DNA of 51,919 bases from Mycobacterium sp. 852002-50816_SCH5313054-b (lineage in GTDB: Bacteria > Actinomycetota > Actinomycetes > Mycobacteriales > Mycobacteriaceae): NCBI RefSeq assembly GCF_001667185.1, contig NZ_LZIC01000096.1, positions 1 through 51,919 of the forward strand. The letters are read 5' to 3'. The number at the start of each line of letters is the position of its first letter. Positions within the stretch are counted from its first letter, which is position 1. Positions 41,050 through 50,653 of this stretch are shown piece by piece. The notes beneath the pieces were generated by a model that was given only the letters and a program-made list of their open reading frames with translations, had not been told where the DNA came from and did no database searches. The translations under genes were made by a program, and so were the position numbers.

Positions 41050-41625
41050 ATGAAAGTAGATGCGGAAGGACACCAGGAGGAAGACGTCCGCCGGCTACGT
41101 GAATTCAACGCATTCGACAAGTTCTCGGATGGTGAGTTGCGGCGACTCGTCGAAGCGGCACACCGCATCGCACGGTCCAAGCCGTGGCCGCTGATTCACG
41201 AGCAGACTCCCGCGGACGCCTGCTACATCATGCTCAGCGGGGAGGCCGGGGTCTACGTCGGCCAGGACCGCATTGCCGTGTTGGGGCCGGGCGAGGTGAT
41301 CGGCGAATCTGTGCTCCGCCGTGGGCAACTCCGATCTGCGACGGTGACGACTACCGGGCCGTCGGAGATACTCCGCATCGAACGCGACGAGCTCGCCCGC
41401 CTGCTCAAGGAGATTCCCGCCCTGCGCGAGACCATGGACGCGACCGTCGCGCGACACGAGCCGGTGGTCCGTGCCCAGGGGAAGCCAAAACCGGACCGCT
41501 GCAAGGTAAACGCTGCCGTCCCCTCGGACCTGGTCGAACGGTTCGAGGAGGCCGCCATCACCGCCGGCGTGAGTGTCACGGCGGCGCTCGAGGATGCACT
41601 CACCCAGTGGATCGCCGCGCGCTAG
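41050..41625 (+). CDS. Cyclic-nucleotide-binding domain protein with a RHH-like tail
   Basis: 191 residues. Residues about 15-130 form a cNMP-binding domain: FDKFSDGELRRLVEAAHRIA, DACYIMLSGEAGVYVGQDRI, VLGPGEVIGESVLRRGQLRS with ATVTTTGPSEILRIERDELA. The GE...R..S.T pattern of the phosphate cassette is recognisable. The last 40 residues (KVNAAVPSDLVERFEEAAIT with AGVSVTAALEDALTQW) look like a ribbon-helix-helix segment in place of the Crp winged helix. GAGGAG before ATG 41050. Convergent stops CTAG with the CitE-like gene. Confidence 0.78.
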   Translation: MKVDAEGHQEEDVRRLREFNAFDKFSDGELRRLVEAAHRIARSKPWPLIHEQTPADACYIMLSGEAGVYVGQDRIAVLGPGEVIGESVLRRGQLRSATVTTTGPSEILRIERDELARLLKEIPALRETMDATVARHEPVVRAQGKPKPDRCKVNAAVPSDLVERFEEAAITAGVSVTAALEDALTQWIAAR

Positions 41626-42521
41626 GAAGCCGATTCGCGCTCTGAGATGAGCTCGGCAAGGGCGATGATTCGCTGGGCGTCACGCACGTGCAAGCTCTCG
41701 ATCATGCGGCCATCGACCGTGATGACACTGTTTCCCGCTGCCCGGGCCTGATCGTAGGCCGAGACGATCTTGCGGGCGTCGGCCAGCTCTTCGTGCGAGG
41801 GGCCGAACAGCTCGTTGGCCGGGGTGATTTGGGACGGGTGGATCAGCGTCTTGCCGTCGAACCCCATCTCGCGACCTTGTCGGGCCTCGGCCCGGAAGCC
41901 GTCTTCGTCGGCGATGTCGTTGAAAACGCCGTCCAGAACGGCCTTTCCGGCCGCCCTCGCGCCCAACACCGCCAGCGACAACGCGGTCAGCGCCGGCGCG
42001 CGTCCGGGGACGTGCAGTGCGTGCAGATCGTTCACGAGATCGTTGGTGCCCACCACGAATGCGGCCAAGCGGTCGCTGGCCGACGCGATCTCCTCCGCCC
42101 GCAGGAAGGCCCGCGGCGTCTCGATCATCACCCAGAGCCGCAGCGACTCAGGGGCGCCGAGCTTGTCGAGCGCCGCGGCGAGCGCCTGGACCTGTCCGCC
42201 CGTTTCGACCTTTGGCACCAGCACCCCATCGGCGGCCGAAGCGGCCGCGGCGGCCAAATCGCCGTCGTGCCAGTCCGTGTCGAGGCCGTTGATGCGCACC
42301 ACGAGCTCGCGAGGCCGGTAGCTCTCCGACGAGATCGCGTCGCAGACCCGGGCCCGCGAGTCGCCTTTGGCATCCGGTCCCACGGCGTCCTCGAGGTCGA
42401 AGATCAACACGTCCGCCGGCAGCGTCGTGCCCTTCTCCAGCGCCCGGGAGTTGTTGCCCGGCAGGTAAAGGGCCGACCTGCGCGGGCGCAGCGTCGGTGC
42501 CCCGCGGTGTTCAACATCCAC
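41622..42521 (-). CDS. HpcH/HpaI aldolase-family CoA lyase (CitE-like)
   Basis: 299 residues: RRSALYLPGNNSRALEKGTT, PADVLIFDLEDAVGPDAKGD, RELVVRINGLDTDWHDGDL, VLVPKVETGGQVQALAAAL, WVMIETPRAFLRAEEIASAS, VVGTNDLVNDL and GFDGKTLIHPSQI. This is the CitE/MclA-type TIM barrel, with Mg ligands from Glu and Asp (EDAVGPD, MIET). It cleaves or forms malyl-, citramalyl- or related CoA thioesters. GTG 42521 is chosen where family sequence begins; the ribosome site is weak. No CoA-transferase partner is adjacent. Confidence 0.87.
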   Translation of the reverse strand: MDVEHRGAPTLRPRRSALYLPGNNSRALEKGTTLPADVLIFDLEDAVGPDAKGDSRARVCDAISSESYRPRELVVRINGLDTDWHDGDLAAAAASAADGVLVPKVETGGQVQALAAALDKLGAPESLRLWVMIETPRAFLRAEEIASASDRLAAFVVGTNDLVNDLHALHVPGRAPALTALSLAVLGARAAGKAVLDGVFNDIADEDGFRAEARQGREMGFDGKTLIHPSQITPANELFGPSHEELADARKIVSAYDQARAAGNSVITVDGRMIESLHVRDAQRIIALAELISERESAS

Positions 42522-42547
42522 GTGGCAAGGGTAGGCGGGGCCCGCGG

Positions 42548-43327
42548 CTAGAAGATCAGCGGCGGGAGGTTCCCGAACTGCGGAATGATGCCGAACTGGG
42601 TCCCTTGGAAGAAGAACTGTAAACCGAAGGTGGTGAACGATCCGCCAGTGATCTGGCCCAAAGCGTTTCCGGTCACCGAAATTGCCTGGTAGCCGACTGG
42701 GGTGAGCCCGCCGAGGGTTGCCCCGAAGCCGCTGGGCCCGGCGTACTCGCTCCCGGTCGCCGACAACCACGTCAGGGGGCCCAGGGGCGTGTTGACGCTC
42801 CCGGTCCCGTTCACGGCCAACCCGATGCCCGAGCCGCCGGGCGCAGCGAACGGGATCCCGCTCAGCGACAACGACCCGACTTGGCCCAACGGACCGTTCA
42901 GGATGACGGATTCAGCGACGCCTCCGGCGCCCCCGCTTATGACGACCTGCAGAGGGCCGAAATTCTGGCTGAACGTTTGAGCCGGGCTGGCCGCGGCTGC
43001 ACCGGCGCCCGTCGTATTCACCGCGTTCATCACCGTTTGCCGGGCATTGGCGACTTCGGCGCTCACATATTGCGCGGCCCCGCCATTCAACAGGTTCACA
43101 AACTCGTCGTGAAAGGCCGCCGCCTTGGCGCTGAGCGCCTGGAATTCTTGACCGCGCATACCGAAAAGGGCTGTGACCGCCGCCGAAACCTCATCGGCGG
43201 CCGGCGCCGCTATTGCGGTCGTCTGACCAGCCGCCGCCGCGGTCGCGCTGCGCAGCGCAGAGCCCACGTTCGCTAGGTTTCCGCTGGCCGCTGACACCAC
43301 GTCCGGTGCGATGCTCAGCAACGACAT
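42548..43327 (-). CDS. PE-family protein
   Basis: 259 residues. The first 95 are a PE domain: MSLLSIAPDVVSAASGNLAN (with PE-type helix), VTALFGMRGQEFQALSAKAA, then AFHDEFVNLLNGGAAQYVSA. YVSAE provides the Y-x-x-x-D/E type VII export signal. The C-terminal 160 residues are glycine-, serine- and threonine-rich with VVISGGAGGVAESVILNGPL and hydrophobic repeats, and end PQFGNLPPLIF; this is not the PGRS pattern. GGAGGG precedes ATG 43327. No PPE partner lies in the window. Probably secreted by an ESX system; function unknown. Confidence 0.92.
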   Translation of the reverse strand: MSLLSIAPDVVSAASGNLANVGSALRSATAAAAGQTTAIAAPAADEVSAAVTALFGMRGQEFQALSAKAAAFHDEFVNLLNGGAAQYVSAEVANARQTVMNAVNTTGAGAAAASPAQTFSQNFGPLQVVISGGAGGVAESVILNGPLGQVGSLSLSGIPFAAPGGSGIGLAVNGTGSVNTPLGPLTWLSATGSEYAGPSGFGATLGGLTPVGYQAISVTGNALGQITGGSFTTFGLQFFFQGTQFGIIPQFGNLPPLIF

Positions 43328-43597
43328 AATCCCGCCCTCCACTGAATAGTCGCGAAACATAACGCCGAGACATTTGGCGATCGCCGAATCGTAACAGCCG
43401 AATGTCGATGCGGAGCCGAATTGGCGCTTGATCATTGACCGTGTCAGCCGGCGTCGAGTTGCGCACTGCGGGTAACAAACTGGATTACGTCTAAAATGGC
43501 TGTCAATTCTTCGAAAGCCGCGTTTCTCGGTTGGTAAAGGCCGCTTTACGCCGGGCCCGGAGTGGGAACCCTGGACGGGAACAGGGAGGAGCAGCTC

Positions 43598-44839
43598 ATG
43601 CAGCGACAGGAGATTCGTTCACTCGCCGACCTCGCCGGCGAGGGCACCCGCGTGCTCACCAGCCTGGTGCGCGACACGCACAGCGGCATCGCGCGGCGGG
43701 TTTTCGGCTCCATCGGCCCGGTGTCCAAACCCGTGCAGGTCGTCCACAACACGACCGCCGCGGCGACGTACTACGCCGTCGACCGCGCGCTTCGGGCCGC
43801 GCTGCGCGGGGCCGGTGCGCTGGCCGCCGAGGCGCGCGGCAGCGACGACGACGAGACGGTCGAATCGGATCCGCGGGTCGCCGGATTCATCGCCGCGCTC
43901 AACGGAATCTACGGCGACGAGCTGACCGAGCGCGGCAACGGTTTCGCGCTGACCATGCAGATGCGCCGGCGCGGCAAGCCGATCACGATGAACGCCAACG
44001 ACATTGCCGCGGCGTTCCCGCAGGCTACCGGGCGGATCGCGGTGTTCGTGCACGGCTGGTGCATGACCGAAAGCTCGTGGTGGCGCCGGCCGCGCGACGG
44101 CGAGGAGGCGACCCCGTACGGCGCCCGCCTGCGCGACGAGTTGGGCTTCACCCCTGTTTACCTGCGCTACAACACCGGCCTGCACATCTCGGACAACGGG
44201 AAATCGCTGGCCTCCTTGATCGATCGGCTGCGGGCGCTGTGGCCGGTTCCGGTCGAGGAGATCGCCCTGATCGGTCATTCGATGGGCGGCCTGGTGGCAC
44301 GCAGCGCGTGCCACTACGGGACCCAGCACCCGCACGGCTGGCCCGGCTCGGTGAGCCACGTCGTCTGCCTGGGTTCCCCGCACCTGGGCGCCGATTTGGA
44401 GAAGGGCGTCAATGCCGCCTCGTGGGCGCTCGCGCGACTGCCCGAAACCCAAGGCCTGGCCGCATTTCTCAACGCCCGCAGCTCGGGCACGAAGGATCTG
44501 CGGTATGGCGCCCTGCTCGACGAGGACTGGTGCGACGGCGACCCGGACGAGTTCCTGCGCGACCGCTGCAACGAGGTGCCGTTCCTGCCGCATGCCGTCT
44601 ACCACTTCGTCGCGACCAGCGCCGGCCCGGGAGCGGTCGGAACCGTTCTCGGCGACCGCCTGGTCCGCCACCGCAGCGCCTCCGGGAACGGCAAGACCCG
44701 CCGGGTTCCGTTCGACCCCGACCACGGGCTGACGCTCACCGGCCTGCACCACTTCGACCTGCTCAACCACGCCGAGATCTATGCGAAATTGCGTGACTGG
44801 CTGGGCCGGCCAGTCACGGCCGGTGGTACTGATCGTTGA
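43598..44839 (+). CDS. Lipase/PGAP1-like alpha/beta hydrolase
   Basis: 413 residues. N-terminal 120 residues helical; then IAVFVHGWCMTESSWWRRPR (oxyanion loop), VYLRYNTGLHISDNGKSLAS, nucleophile Ser in LIGHSMGGLVARSACHY (near residue 229), LGSPHLGADLEKGVNAASWA, and the C-terminal His in DHGLTLTGLHHFDLLNH. The fold is the PGAP1-like/triacylglycerol lipase group. ATG 43598 has GGGAGGAG upstream. The 3' end overlaps the SnoaL-like gene by 26 bases, convergently. The ester substrate is unknown. Confidence 0.88.
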   Translation: MQRQEIRSLADLAGEGTRVLTSLVRDTHSGIARRVFGSIGPVSKPVQVVHNTTAAATYYAVDRALRAALRGAGALAAEARGSDDDETVESDPRVAGFIAALNGIYGDELTERGNGFALTMQMRRRGKPITMNANDIAAAFPQATGRIAVFVHGWCMTESSWWRRPRDGEEATPYGARLRDELGFTPVYLRYNTGLHISDNGKSLASLIDRLRALWPVPVEEIALIGHSMGGLVARSACHYGTQHPHGWPGSVSHVVCLGSPHLGADLEKGVNAASWALARLPETQGLAAFLNARSSGTKDLRYGALLDEDWCDGDPDEFLRDRCNEVPFLPHAVYHFVATSAGPGAVGTVLGDRLVRHRSASGNGKTRRVPFDPDHGLTLTGLHHFDLLNHAEIYAKLRDWLGRPVTAGGTDR

Positions 44840-45245
44840 TAAGGATTTGCACGCCCCGCCATCCCCAATAGACGCGGTGCGCGGTGATCAACGCCTTGTC
44901 AATCTCCATCACCTCGACGAAGTCCATCTGCTGGCCGTTCGGGGTTTCGCGGGGATACTCCCACGTCGCCCGGCGCCCGTCGGTGAAGAATCCGGCGCGG
45001 TGGTACTTGCGCTCGTCGGGTGTGCGGGCGACGACTTCGGTGAGGAAAGCACGCAACTCGTCGTGACCCCGGCACACGCCCTTGCCGCCGAGGATGTGGG
45101 CCGCGACCGGGCTCTCCAGCACCGCGTCGGGCGCATAGCACGCCAGGAGCGCCTCAACATCGTGCTCGGCCAATGCCTTCTCCCAGGCGTGGGTCACCGC
45201 TTCGACTGCCGCGGCGCCTGCTGTGGTGTCGTTTCGATTCGTCAT
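44814..45245 (-). CDS. SnoaL-like NTF2-fold protein
   Basis: 143 residues: AVEAVTHAWEKALAEHDVEA, LLACYAPDAVLESPVAAHIL, RATWEYPRETPNGQQMDFVE and VMEIDKALITAHRVYWGWRG. This is the SnoaL-like/polyketide-cyclase NTF2 fold, with the conserved final strand around HRVYWGWRG. Enzymatic role not identifiable. It overlaps the lipase end by 26 bases and lies 43 bases downstream of the zwf stop on the opposite reading order. Confidence 0.85.
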   Translation of the reverse strand: MTNRNDTTAGAAAVEAVTHAWEKALAEHDVEALLACYAPDAVLESPVAAHILGGKGVCRGHDELRAFLTEVVARTPDERKYHRAGFFTDGRRATWEYPRETPNGQQMDFVEVMEIDKALITAHRVYWGWRGVQILINDQYHRP

Positions 45246-45288
45246 AGACCCTGTGTTGCCCGGGGTCGATCGAACTAACCTGACGCGG

Positions 45289-46791
45289 CTAGTCCTCCTT
45301 CTTTTCGCGCCACTCCCGCTCGAACGGCAGCCGCCACGCGTTGGGCGCGATCAACTGATGAATGGCGTTGGGACCCCACGTGCCGGGCTGATACATCTTG
45401 GCGACGGGCGGATCGTTGAGCAGATCTTCCGAACGCTCCCACAATGATTCGATGCCCTCCGCGGTGTTGAACAGGGTGTGATCGCCACGCATCGCGTCGA
45501 GGATGAGCCGCTCATAGGCCTCCAGCACATCCGCGACGGTGTCGATCTCCTGCGAGGAAAACTGCATGGACAACTTGTCGAGCTTCATGCCGGGACCCGG
45601 GCGCTTGCCGTAGAACGACAGCGACACCTTCGAGTTGTCGGCGAGGTCGAACGTGAGATGGTCGGGACCTTGGGTCCCCACGCCCGATCCGGGCGGAAAC
45701 ATCGTGCGCGGAGCCTCTTTGAAGGCGATCGAGATGATGCGGATGCCCTCGGCCATCTTCTTGCCGGTGCGCAGATAGATCGGTACGCCGGCCCAGCGCC
45801 AGTTGTCGATGCCGACCTTGAGCGCGATGAACGTCTCGGTGTCGGAATCCTTGGCCACCCCGTTCTCGTCGCGGTACCCGCTGTACTGGCCGCGCACCAC
45901 GTTGGACGGCTTGATCGGCAGCATCGACCGAAACACCTTGTTCTTTTCCTCGCTGATGGCGAACGGCTCGAGCGCGGTCGGGGGCTCCATCACCACGAAG
46001 GCCATGACCTGGAACAGGTGCGTGACGACCATGTCCTTGTAGGCGCCGGTCTCTTCGTAAAAGTTCGCCCGCTGATCCAGCCCCAGCGCCTCGGGGATGT
46101 CGATCTGGATGTGATCGATGAAGTTGCGGTTCCAGATCGGCTCGAACAGCCCGTTGGCGAAGCGGAACGCCAGGATGTTCTGGGCGGCCTCTTTGCCCAA
46201 GAAGTGGTCGATGCGGAAAATCTGAGATTCCTCGAACGTTTCGTGCACGAAGTCGTTGAGCGCCACCGCGCTGGCCAGATCGGTGCCGAACGGCTTCTCC
46301 ATCACCACCCGCGAGCGCTCGACGAGCTTGGCGTCGCGCAGCATGGTGATGACGGCGCGCGCCGCCTTCGGGGGGACCGACAGGTAATGCAGCCGGCACA
46401 CATTGGTTCCCAGATTGTTCTCGGCCTCTTCAACCGCGGCGGCGAGCGCTTCGGGCCCGGCGCCCTGTGGGACGTAGGTGATGATCTTCGCGAAGTTGGC
46501 CCACTGCTCGTCGTTGAGCTTGTGCGTGCCGAACGACTCGATCGCGTTCTTGGCCAGCTCGCGGAATTCGTCGTCGCTGAGATCTTCGAGCGACGTCGCG
46601 ACGATCTGGATATCGGGGGCAAGCTCGGACTGGTCCAGGTAGGCCAGGCCGGGGATCAGCTTGCGTTTGGCCAGATCCCCCGTCGCACCGAAAAGGACGA
46701 TGACGTGGGGGTCGAGTGCTTCGGTTTGATGGTGGCGCGGGCGTTTCTCCGGCGCCGGGTACGCGATCGTTTGCGGTTTCTTGGTGGCCAC
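45289..46791 (-). CDS. zwf: Glucose-6-phosphate 1-dehydrogenase
   Basis: About 500 residues. NADP loop LFGATGDLAKRKLIPGLAYL; EKPFGTDLASAVALND; active site RIDHFLGKEAAQNILAFRFA with the catalytic His region; RTGKKMAEGIRIISIAFKEA; and the ending WGPNAIHQLIAPNAWRLPF. It catalyses glucose-6-phosphate to 6-phosphogluconolactone with NADP, opening the oxidative pentose phosphate pathway. GTG 46791 (VATKKPQTIAYP) is chosen; the upstream frame has no similarity. gnd, pgl and opcA are not adjacent here, as for the zwf1-type locus. Confidence 0.95.
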   Translation of the reverse strand: MATKKPQTIAYPAPEKRPRHHQTEALDPHVIVLFGATGDLAKRKLIPGLAYLDQSELAPDIQIVATSLEDLSDDEFRELAKNAIESFGTHKLNDEQWANFAKIITYVPQGAGPEALAAAVEEAENNLGTNVCRLHYLSVPPKAARAVITMLRDAKLVERSRVVMEKPFGTDLASAVALNDFVHETFEESQIFRIDHFLGKEAAQNILAFRFANGLFEPIWNRNFIDHIQIDIPEALGLDQRANFYEETGAYKDMVVTHLFQVMAFVVMEPPTALEPFAISEEKNKVFRSMLPIKPSNVVRGQYSGYRDENGVAKDSDTETFIALKVGIDNWRWAGVPIYLRTGKKMAEGIRIISIAFKEAPRTMFPPGSGVGTQGPDHLTFDLADNSKVSLSFYGKRPGPGMKLDKLSMQFSSQEIDTVADVLEAYERLILDAMRGDHTLFNTAEGIESLWERSEDLLNDPPVAKMYQPGTWGPNAIHQLIAPNAWRLPFEREWREKKED

Positions 46792-46916
46792 TCTTGCGAT
46801 ACTTCCATCGCCGCGCCGTGTGTGCAGCCCTGCGACGCGTCCGGTTGATGTTGTCCCAGTCCCCATTCCCAATACGGGCGGTTACCAATCGCGCGGCTGG
46901 GTATGGAATAAGCGAC

Positions 46917-47087
46917 ATGACGAACCCCGACAGAGACCCCGTGAGCCACGCTCAGCAGCTGGAGGACATCGTCGACGAGCTCGGCGAGAAGGTCGCCAAC
47001 GAGCGGGAGGCCCAGGACGTACCCGGCAAGCCCAGCGAGCGGGAACACGCCGCCACCCACGGCACCAAGGAAGAGCCGCCGGACTAG
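46917..47087 (+). CDS. Small acidic hypothetical protein
   Basis: 56 residues from ATG 46917: MTNPDRDPVSHAQQLEDIVD, ELGEKVANEREAQDVPGKPS, then EREHAATHGTKEEPPD. It is very hydrophilic, helical and then disordered, with no membrane segment. Divergent from zwf; convergent with the LLM oxidoreductase. No family recognised. Confidence 0.6.
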   Translation: MTNPDRDPVSHAQQLEDIVDELGEKVANEREAQDVPGKPSEREHAATHGTKEEPPD

Positions 47088-47102
47088 CCGTACCGGCTCG
47101 GC

Positions 47103-47933
47103 CTATCGATCGCGCCAGGCGAGCATCGTCTCCAATTCGGAGAAGTCGTAGCCGTCGCCGTCCGGGTGGATCTCGGTGGTGAACAGCGTGACCCCCTCGT
47201 CGACGAAGGCGTCGGCGGTGGGGGCGTCCGTCCACGCCATTGCCCGTTCGATCGCGGCCTCGTCGCGTCCGGCCTCGGAGGCCAGCCGCTTGAGGAGATC
47301 GTTCTTGCGACGAAATTCCTCGATGGGTTCGAAGCTGTGCCAGATGTCGGCGTGGCGCGCCGCGATGGGAATTGTCCGCCGCTCACCGCCGCCGCCGATG
47401 AGGATCGGGATGTGCCGCACCGGGCCGGGTGTCAGGTGGGTGAGCCGGTGCTCGATGCGCGCCAGGCCTTCGTCGAATTGGTCCATTCTGGCTCGAACGC
47501 TGCCGTAGTCGTATCCGTAGACCGTGAAGTCTTTCCAGTACCAGCCCGCCCCCAGCCCGAGGATCAGGCGGCCCCCGCTGATGTGGTCGACCGTGCGTGC
47601 CATATCCGCGACCAGGTCGGGGTTGCGGTAGGGCATGCCGGTGACGAGCAGACCGATCTCGGCGCGGCTGGTGATCTCTCCCCAGGACGCCAGCGCCGTC
47701 CAGCCCTCGAAGTTGTTGACCTCCGGCTGTTCATCGTGCAGCTGCGGAACCCCGGCGACGATGTCGACGAACGGTTTGTGGAAGTGGTCGTAGCCGAAGA
47801 TGGCGTCGGCGCCGAGTTCTTCGGCGTGCAGCACGGCCTGCCGCCAGGTGCGGTAGTCGGGCGTCCCGCCAGGCCACAGCTGAACGCCGATTCGCACGTG
47901 GCCGGGACTAACCCCGCTGGCTGAGTCGGTCAT
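47103..47933 (-). CDS. LLM-class F420-dependent oxidoreductase
   Basis: 276 residues with the luciferase-like TIM barrel: HVRIGVQLWPGGTPDYRTWR, ADAIFGYDHFHKPF, ASWGEITSRAEIGLLVTGMP, GGRLILGLGAGWYWKDFTVY and PILIGGGGERRTIPIAARHA. The GAGW and IGGGGE segments match mycobacterial F420-dependent enzymes (Rv-type TIGR03560). Coenzyme F420 is inferred from the family. Start ATG 47933. Divergent from the TetR at 48099; the operator palindrome lies between them, so this gene could be the regulated target. Confidence 0.87.
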   Translation of the reverse strand: MTDSASGVSPGHVRIGVQLWPGGTPDYRTWRQAVLHAEELGADAIFGYDHFHKPFVDIVAGVPQLHDEQPEVNNFEGWTALASWGEITSRAEIGLLVTGMPYRNPDLVADMARTVDHISGGRLILGLGAGWYWKDFTVYGYDYGSVRARMDQFDEGLARIEHRLTHLTPGPVRHIPILIGGGGERRTIPIAARHADIWHSFEPIEEFRRKNDLLKRLASEAGRDEAAIERAMAWTDAPTADAFVDEGVTLFTTEIHPDGDGYDFSELETMLAWRDR

Positions 47934-48068
47934 CTTTGCCTCTCATCGTGGTCTGCAAACCGATCTTGGCGTTCTGGCCGGGCACGTGCACTACAAACTG
48001 AGCGAACGTCCAGTTCCTTCCCGCCTTGACCGGGCGGCGGTGGCGCACCTATCGTCGGAGCTAAGTGT

Positions 48069-48083
48069 ACGAAACCGTTTCGT
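48069..48083. promoter_or_regulatory. TetR operator palindrome
   Basis: ACGAAAC-C-GTTTCGT is a perfect 7+7 inverted repeat, 15 bases before the GTG of the TetR gene and upstream of the ribosome site GGAGGG. It lies in the divergent region shared with the LLM oxidoreductase. Confidence 0.65.
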
Positions 48084-48098
48084 TCAGCGGAGGGCCGA

Positions 48099-48686
48099 GT
48101 GGTTCGGGGAGAAGCGCGCGCCGACGCGATCCTGGATTCGGCCCTCGAATTGATGGCGGCCACCGGGTACGACCGGCTCACCATCGACGCGGTCGCGGCG
48201 CGAGCGGGCGCCAGCAAGGCGACGATCTACCGTCGCTGGCCGGGTAAGCCCGAGTTGGTGATGGCGGCGCTGTCGCGGCACGGCACGGCCGCGACCGCGG
48301 AGGTCGACACCGGTGATCTCCGCGGTGACCTGGCTCAAGCGATCACGCAGATGCGCGACAGCCTGGCGTCCCAAGACGGCGCCTTGATTTTGGGTCTGCT
48401 CAATGCGATGCGCGAAAACGGCGAGCTTGCCGAGCATGTCCGCGGTCAAGTCTTGAGCGCAAAGCGATCGGTCATCGGGGGTCTCGTCGCGCGCGCGGTC
48501 GAGCGCCGGGAGCTGCCGACCGGGGCGGACCACGAGTTGGCATCCGAGATCGCCTCCGCGCTCGTCTTCACGCGCGTCCTGGTCACCGGCCAGCCGCTCG
48601 ACGACGCCGAGGTCGCGCGCATCGTGGACGCCGTGCTGATTCCCGTGCTGACCCGCGATTCGCGGAAAGGCGGCCGTACGCGATGA
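48099..48686 (+). CDS. TetR-family regulator
   Basis: 195 residues. Helix-turn-helix ARADAILDSALELMAATGYD, RLTIDAVAARAGASKATIYR with RWPGKPELVMAAL, the most typical TetR pattern. The C-terminal helices (LVARAVERRELPTGADHELA, SEIASALVFTRVLVTGQPLD) form the TetR_C_16-like ligand domain. GTG 48099 after GGAGGG. A perfect operator palindrome sits just upstream. Its stop overlaps the start of a small membrane protein (ATGA), so the two form an operon. Confidence 0.93.
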   Translation: MVRGEARADAILDSALELMAATGYDRLTIDAVAARAGASKATIYRRWPGKPELVMAALSRHGTAATAEVDTGDLRGDLAQAITQMRDSLASQDGALILGLLNAMRENGELAEHVRGQVLSAKRSVIGGLVARAVERRELPTGADHELASEIASALVFTRVLVTGQPLDDAEVARIVDAVLIPVLTRDSRKGGRTR

Positions 48687-48930
48687 TCCCGGCGCTTGCG
48701 CTCGCATTCCTCGGCGGCCTGCTGGCCGGCAACGCCATTCCCCATTTCGTCCGCGGCATCACCAGGCAGCGTTACCCGAACGCGTGCGGCGGTGGCCCCG
48801 TCCCGAATGTCGTTGCGGGATGGGTCGGTTTGGTGCTGGCCGCGGTGGCGCTGCACGCCGCCTTTCACGGGCGGGAGCCACTGTGGCCGTTCTGCGCGAC
48901 GGCGCTCGGGGTGCTGTTGATCGGGCTGTT

Positions 48931-50442
<1,512 letters not shown>

Positions 50443-50486
50443 TTCGCAACCCCCGATTCGCTCCGCTTCCGCTTCGACCAGCGATT

Positions 50487-50570
50487 TTGCGGCATGACCC
50501 CGGTCTTGCCGCAAGCCCCCGGGTGCGTAATATGTTGAAGTGGGACGGATTAAAACCGTCCCCTTCTTTT
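50487..50570 (+). promoter_or_regulatory. Leader with two hairpins, the second terminator-like, before the GGDEF gene
   Basis: Hairpin 1: TTGCGGCA (50487-50494) and TGCCGCAA (50507-50514), 8-base stem, 12-base loop. Hairpin 2: GGGACGG (50542-50548), loop ATTAAAA, CCGTCCC (50556-50562), followed by CTTCTTTT, an intrinsic-terminator shape on the plus strand. It lies 84 bases before the GGDEF start and inside the divergent gap, so it may attenuate that gene. TGGGACG recalls part of a c-di-GMP (GEMM) aptamer, but the rest of that motif is absent. Confidence 0.5.
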
Positions 50571-50653
50571 GCGGACATTGCCCGACCCATCCATTACGGT
50601 TCAGATAATCGCGGGCGCGCTCGCATAACCACAGCTGACCAGAGAGTGACGGG

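Noticed and set aside
45478..46848. 456-codon plus-strand ORF opposite zwf
   Set aside because: Antisense shadow rich in H, R, D, V and L; zwf is complete on the minus strand.
50487..50570. GEMM c-di-GMP riboswitch before the GGDEF gene
   Set aside because: Only TGGGACG matches; the GGCAAACC and GGTAGGTAGC parts of the aptamer are not present. Kept as a structured leader only.
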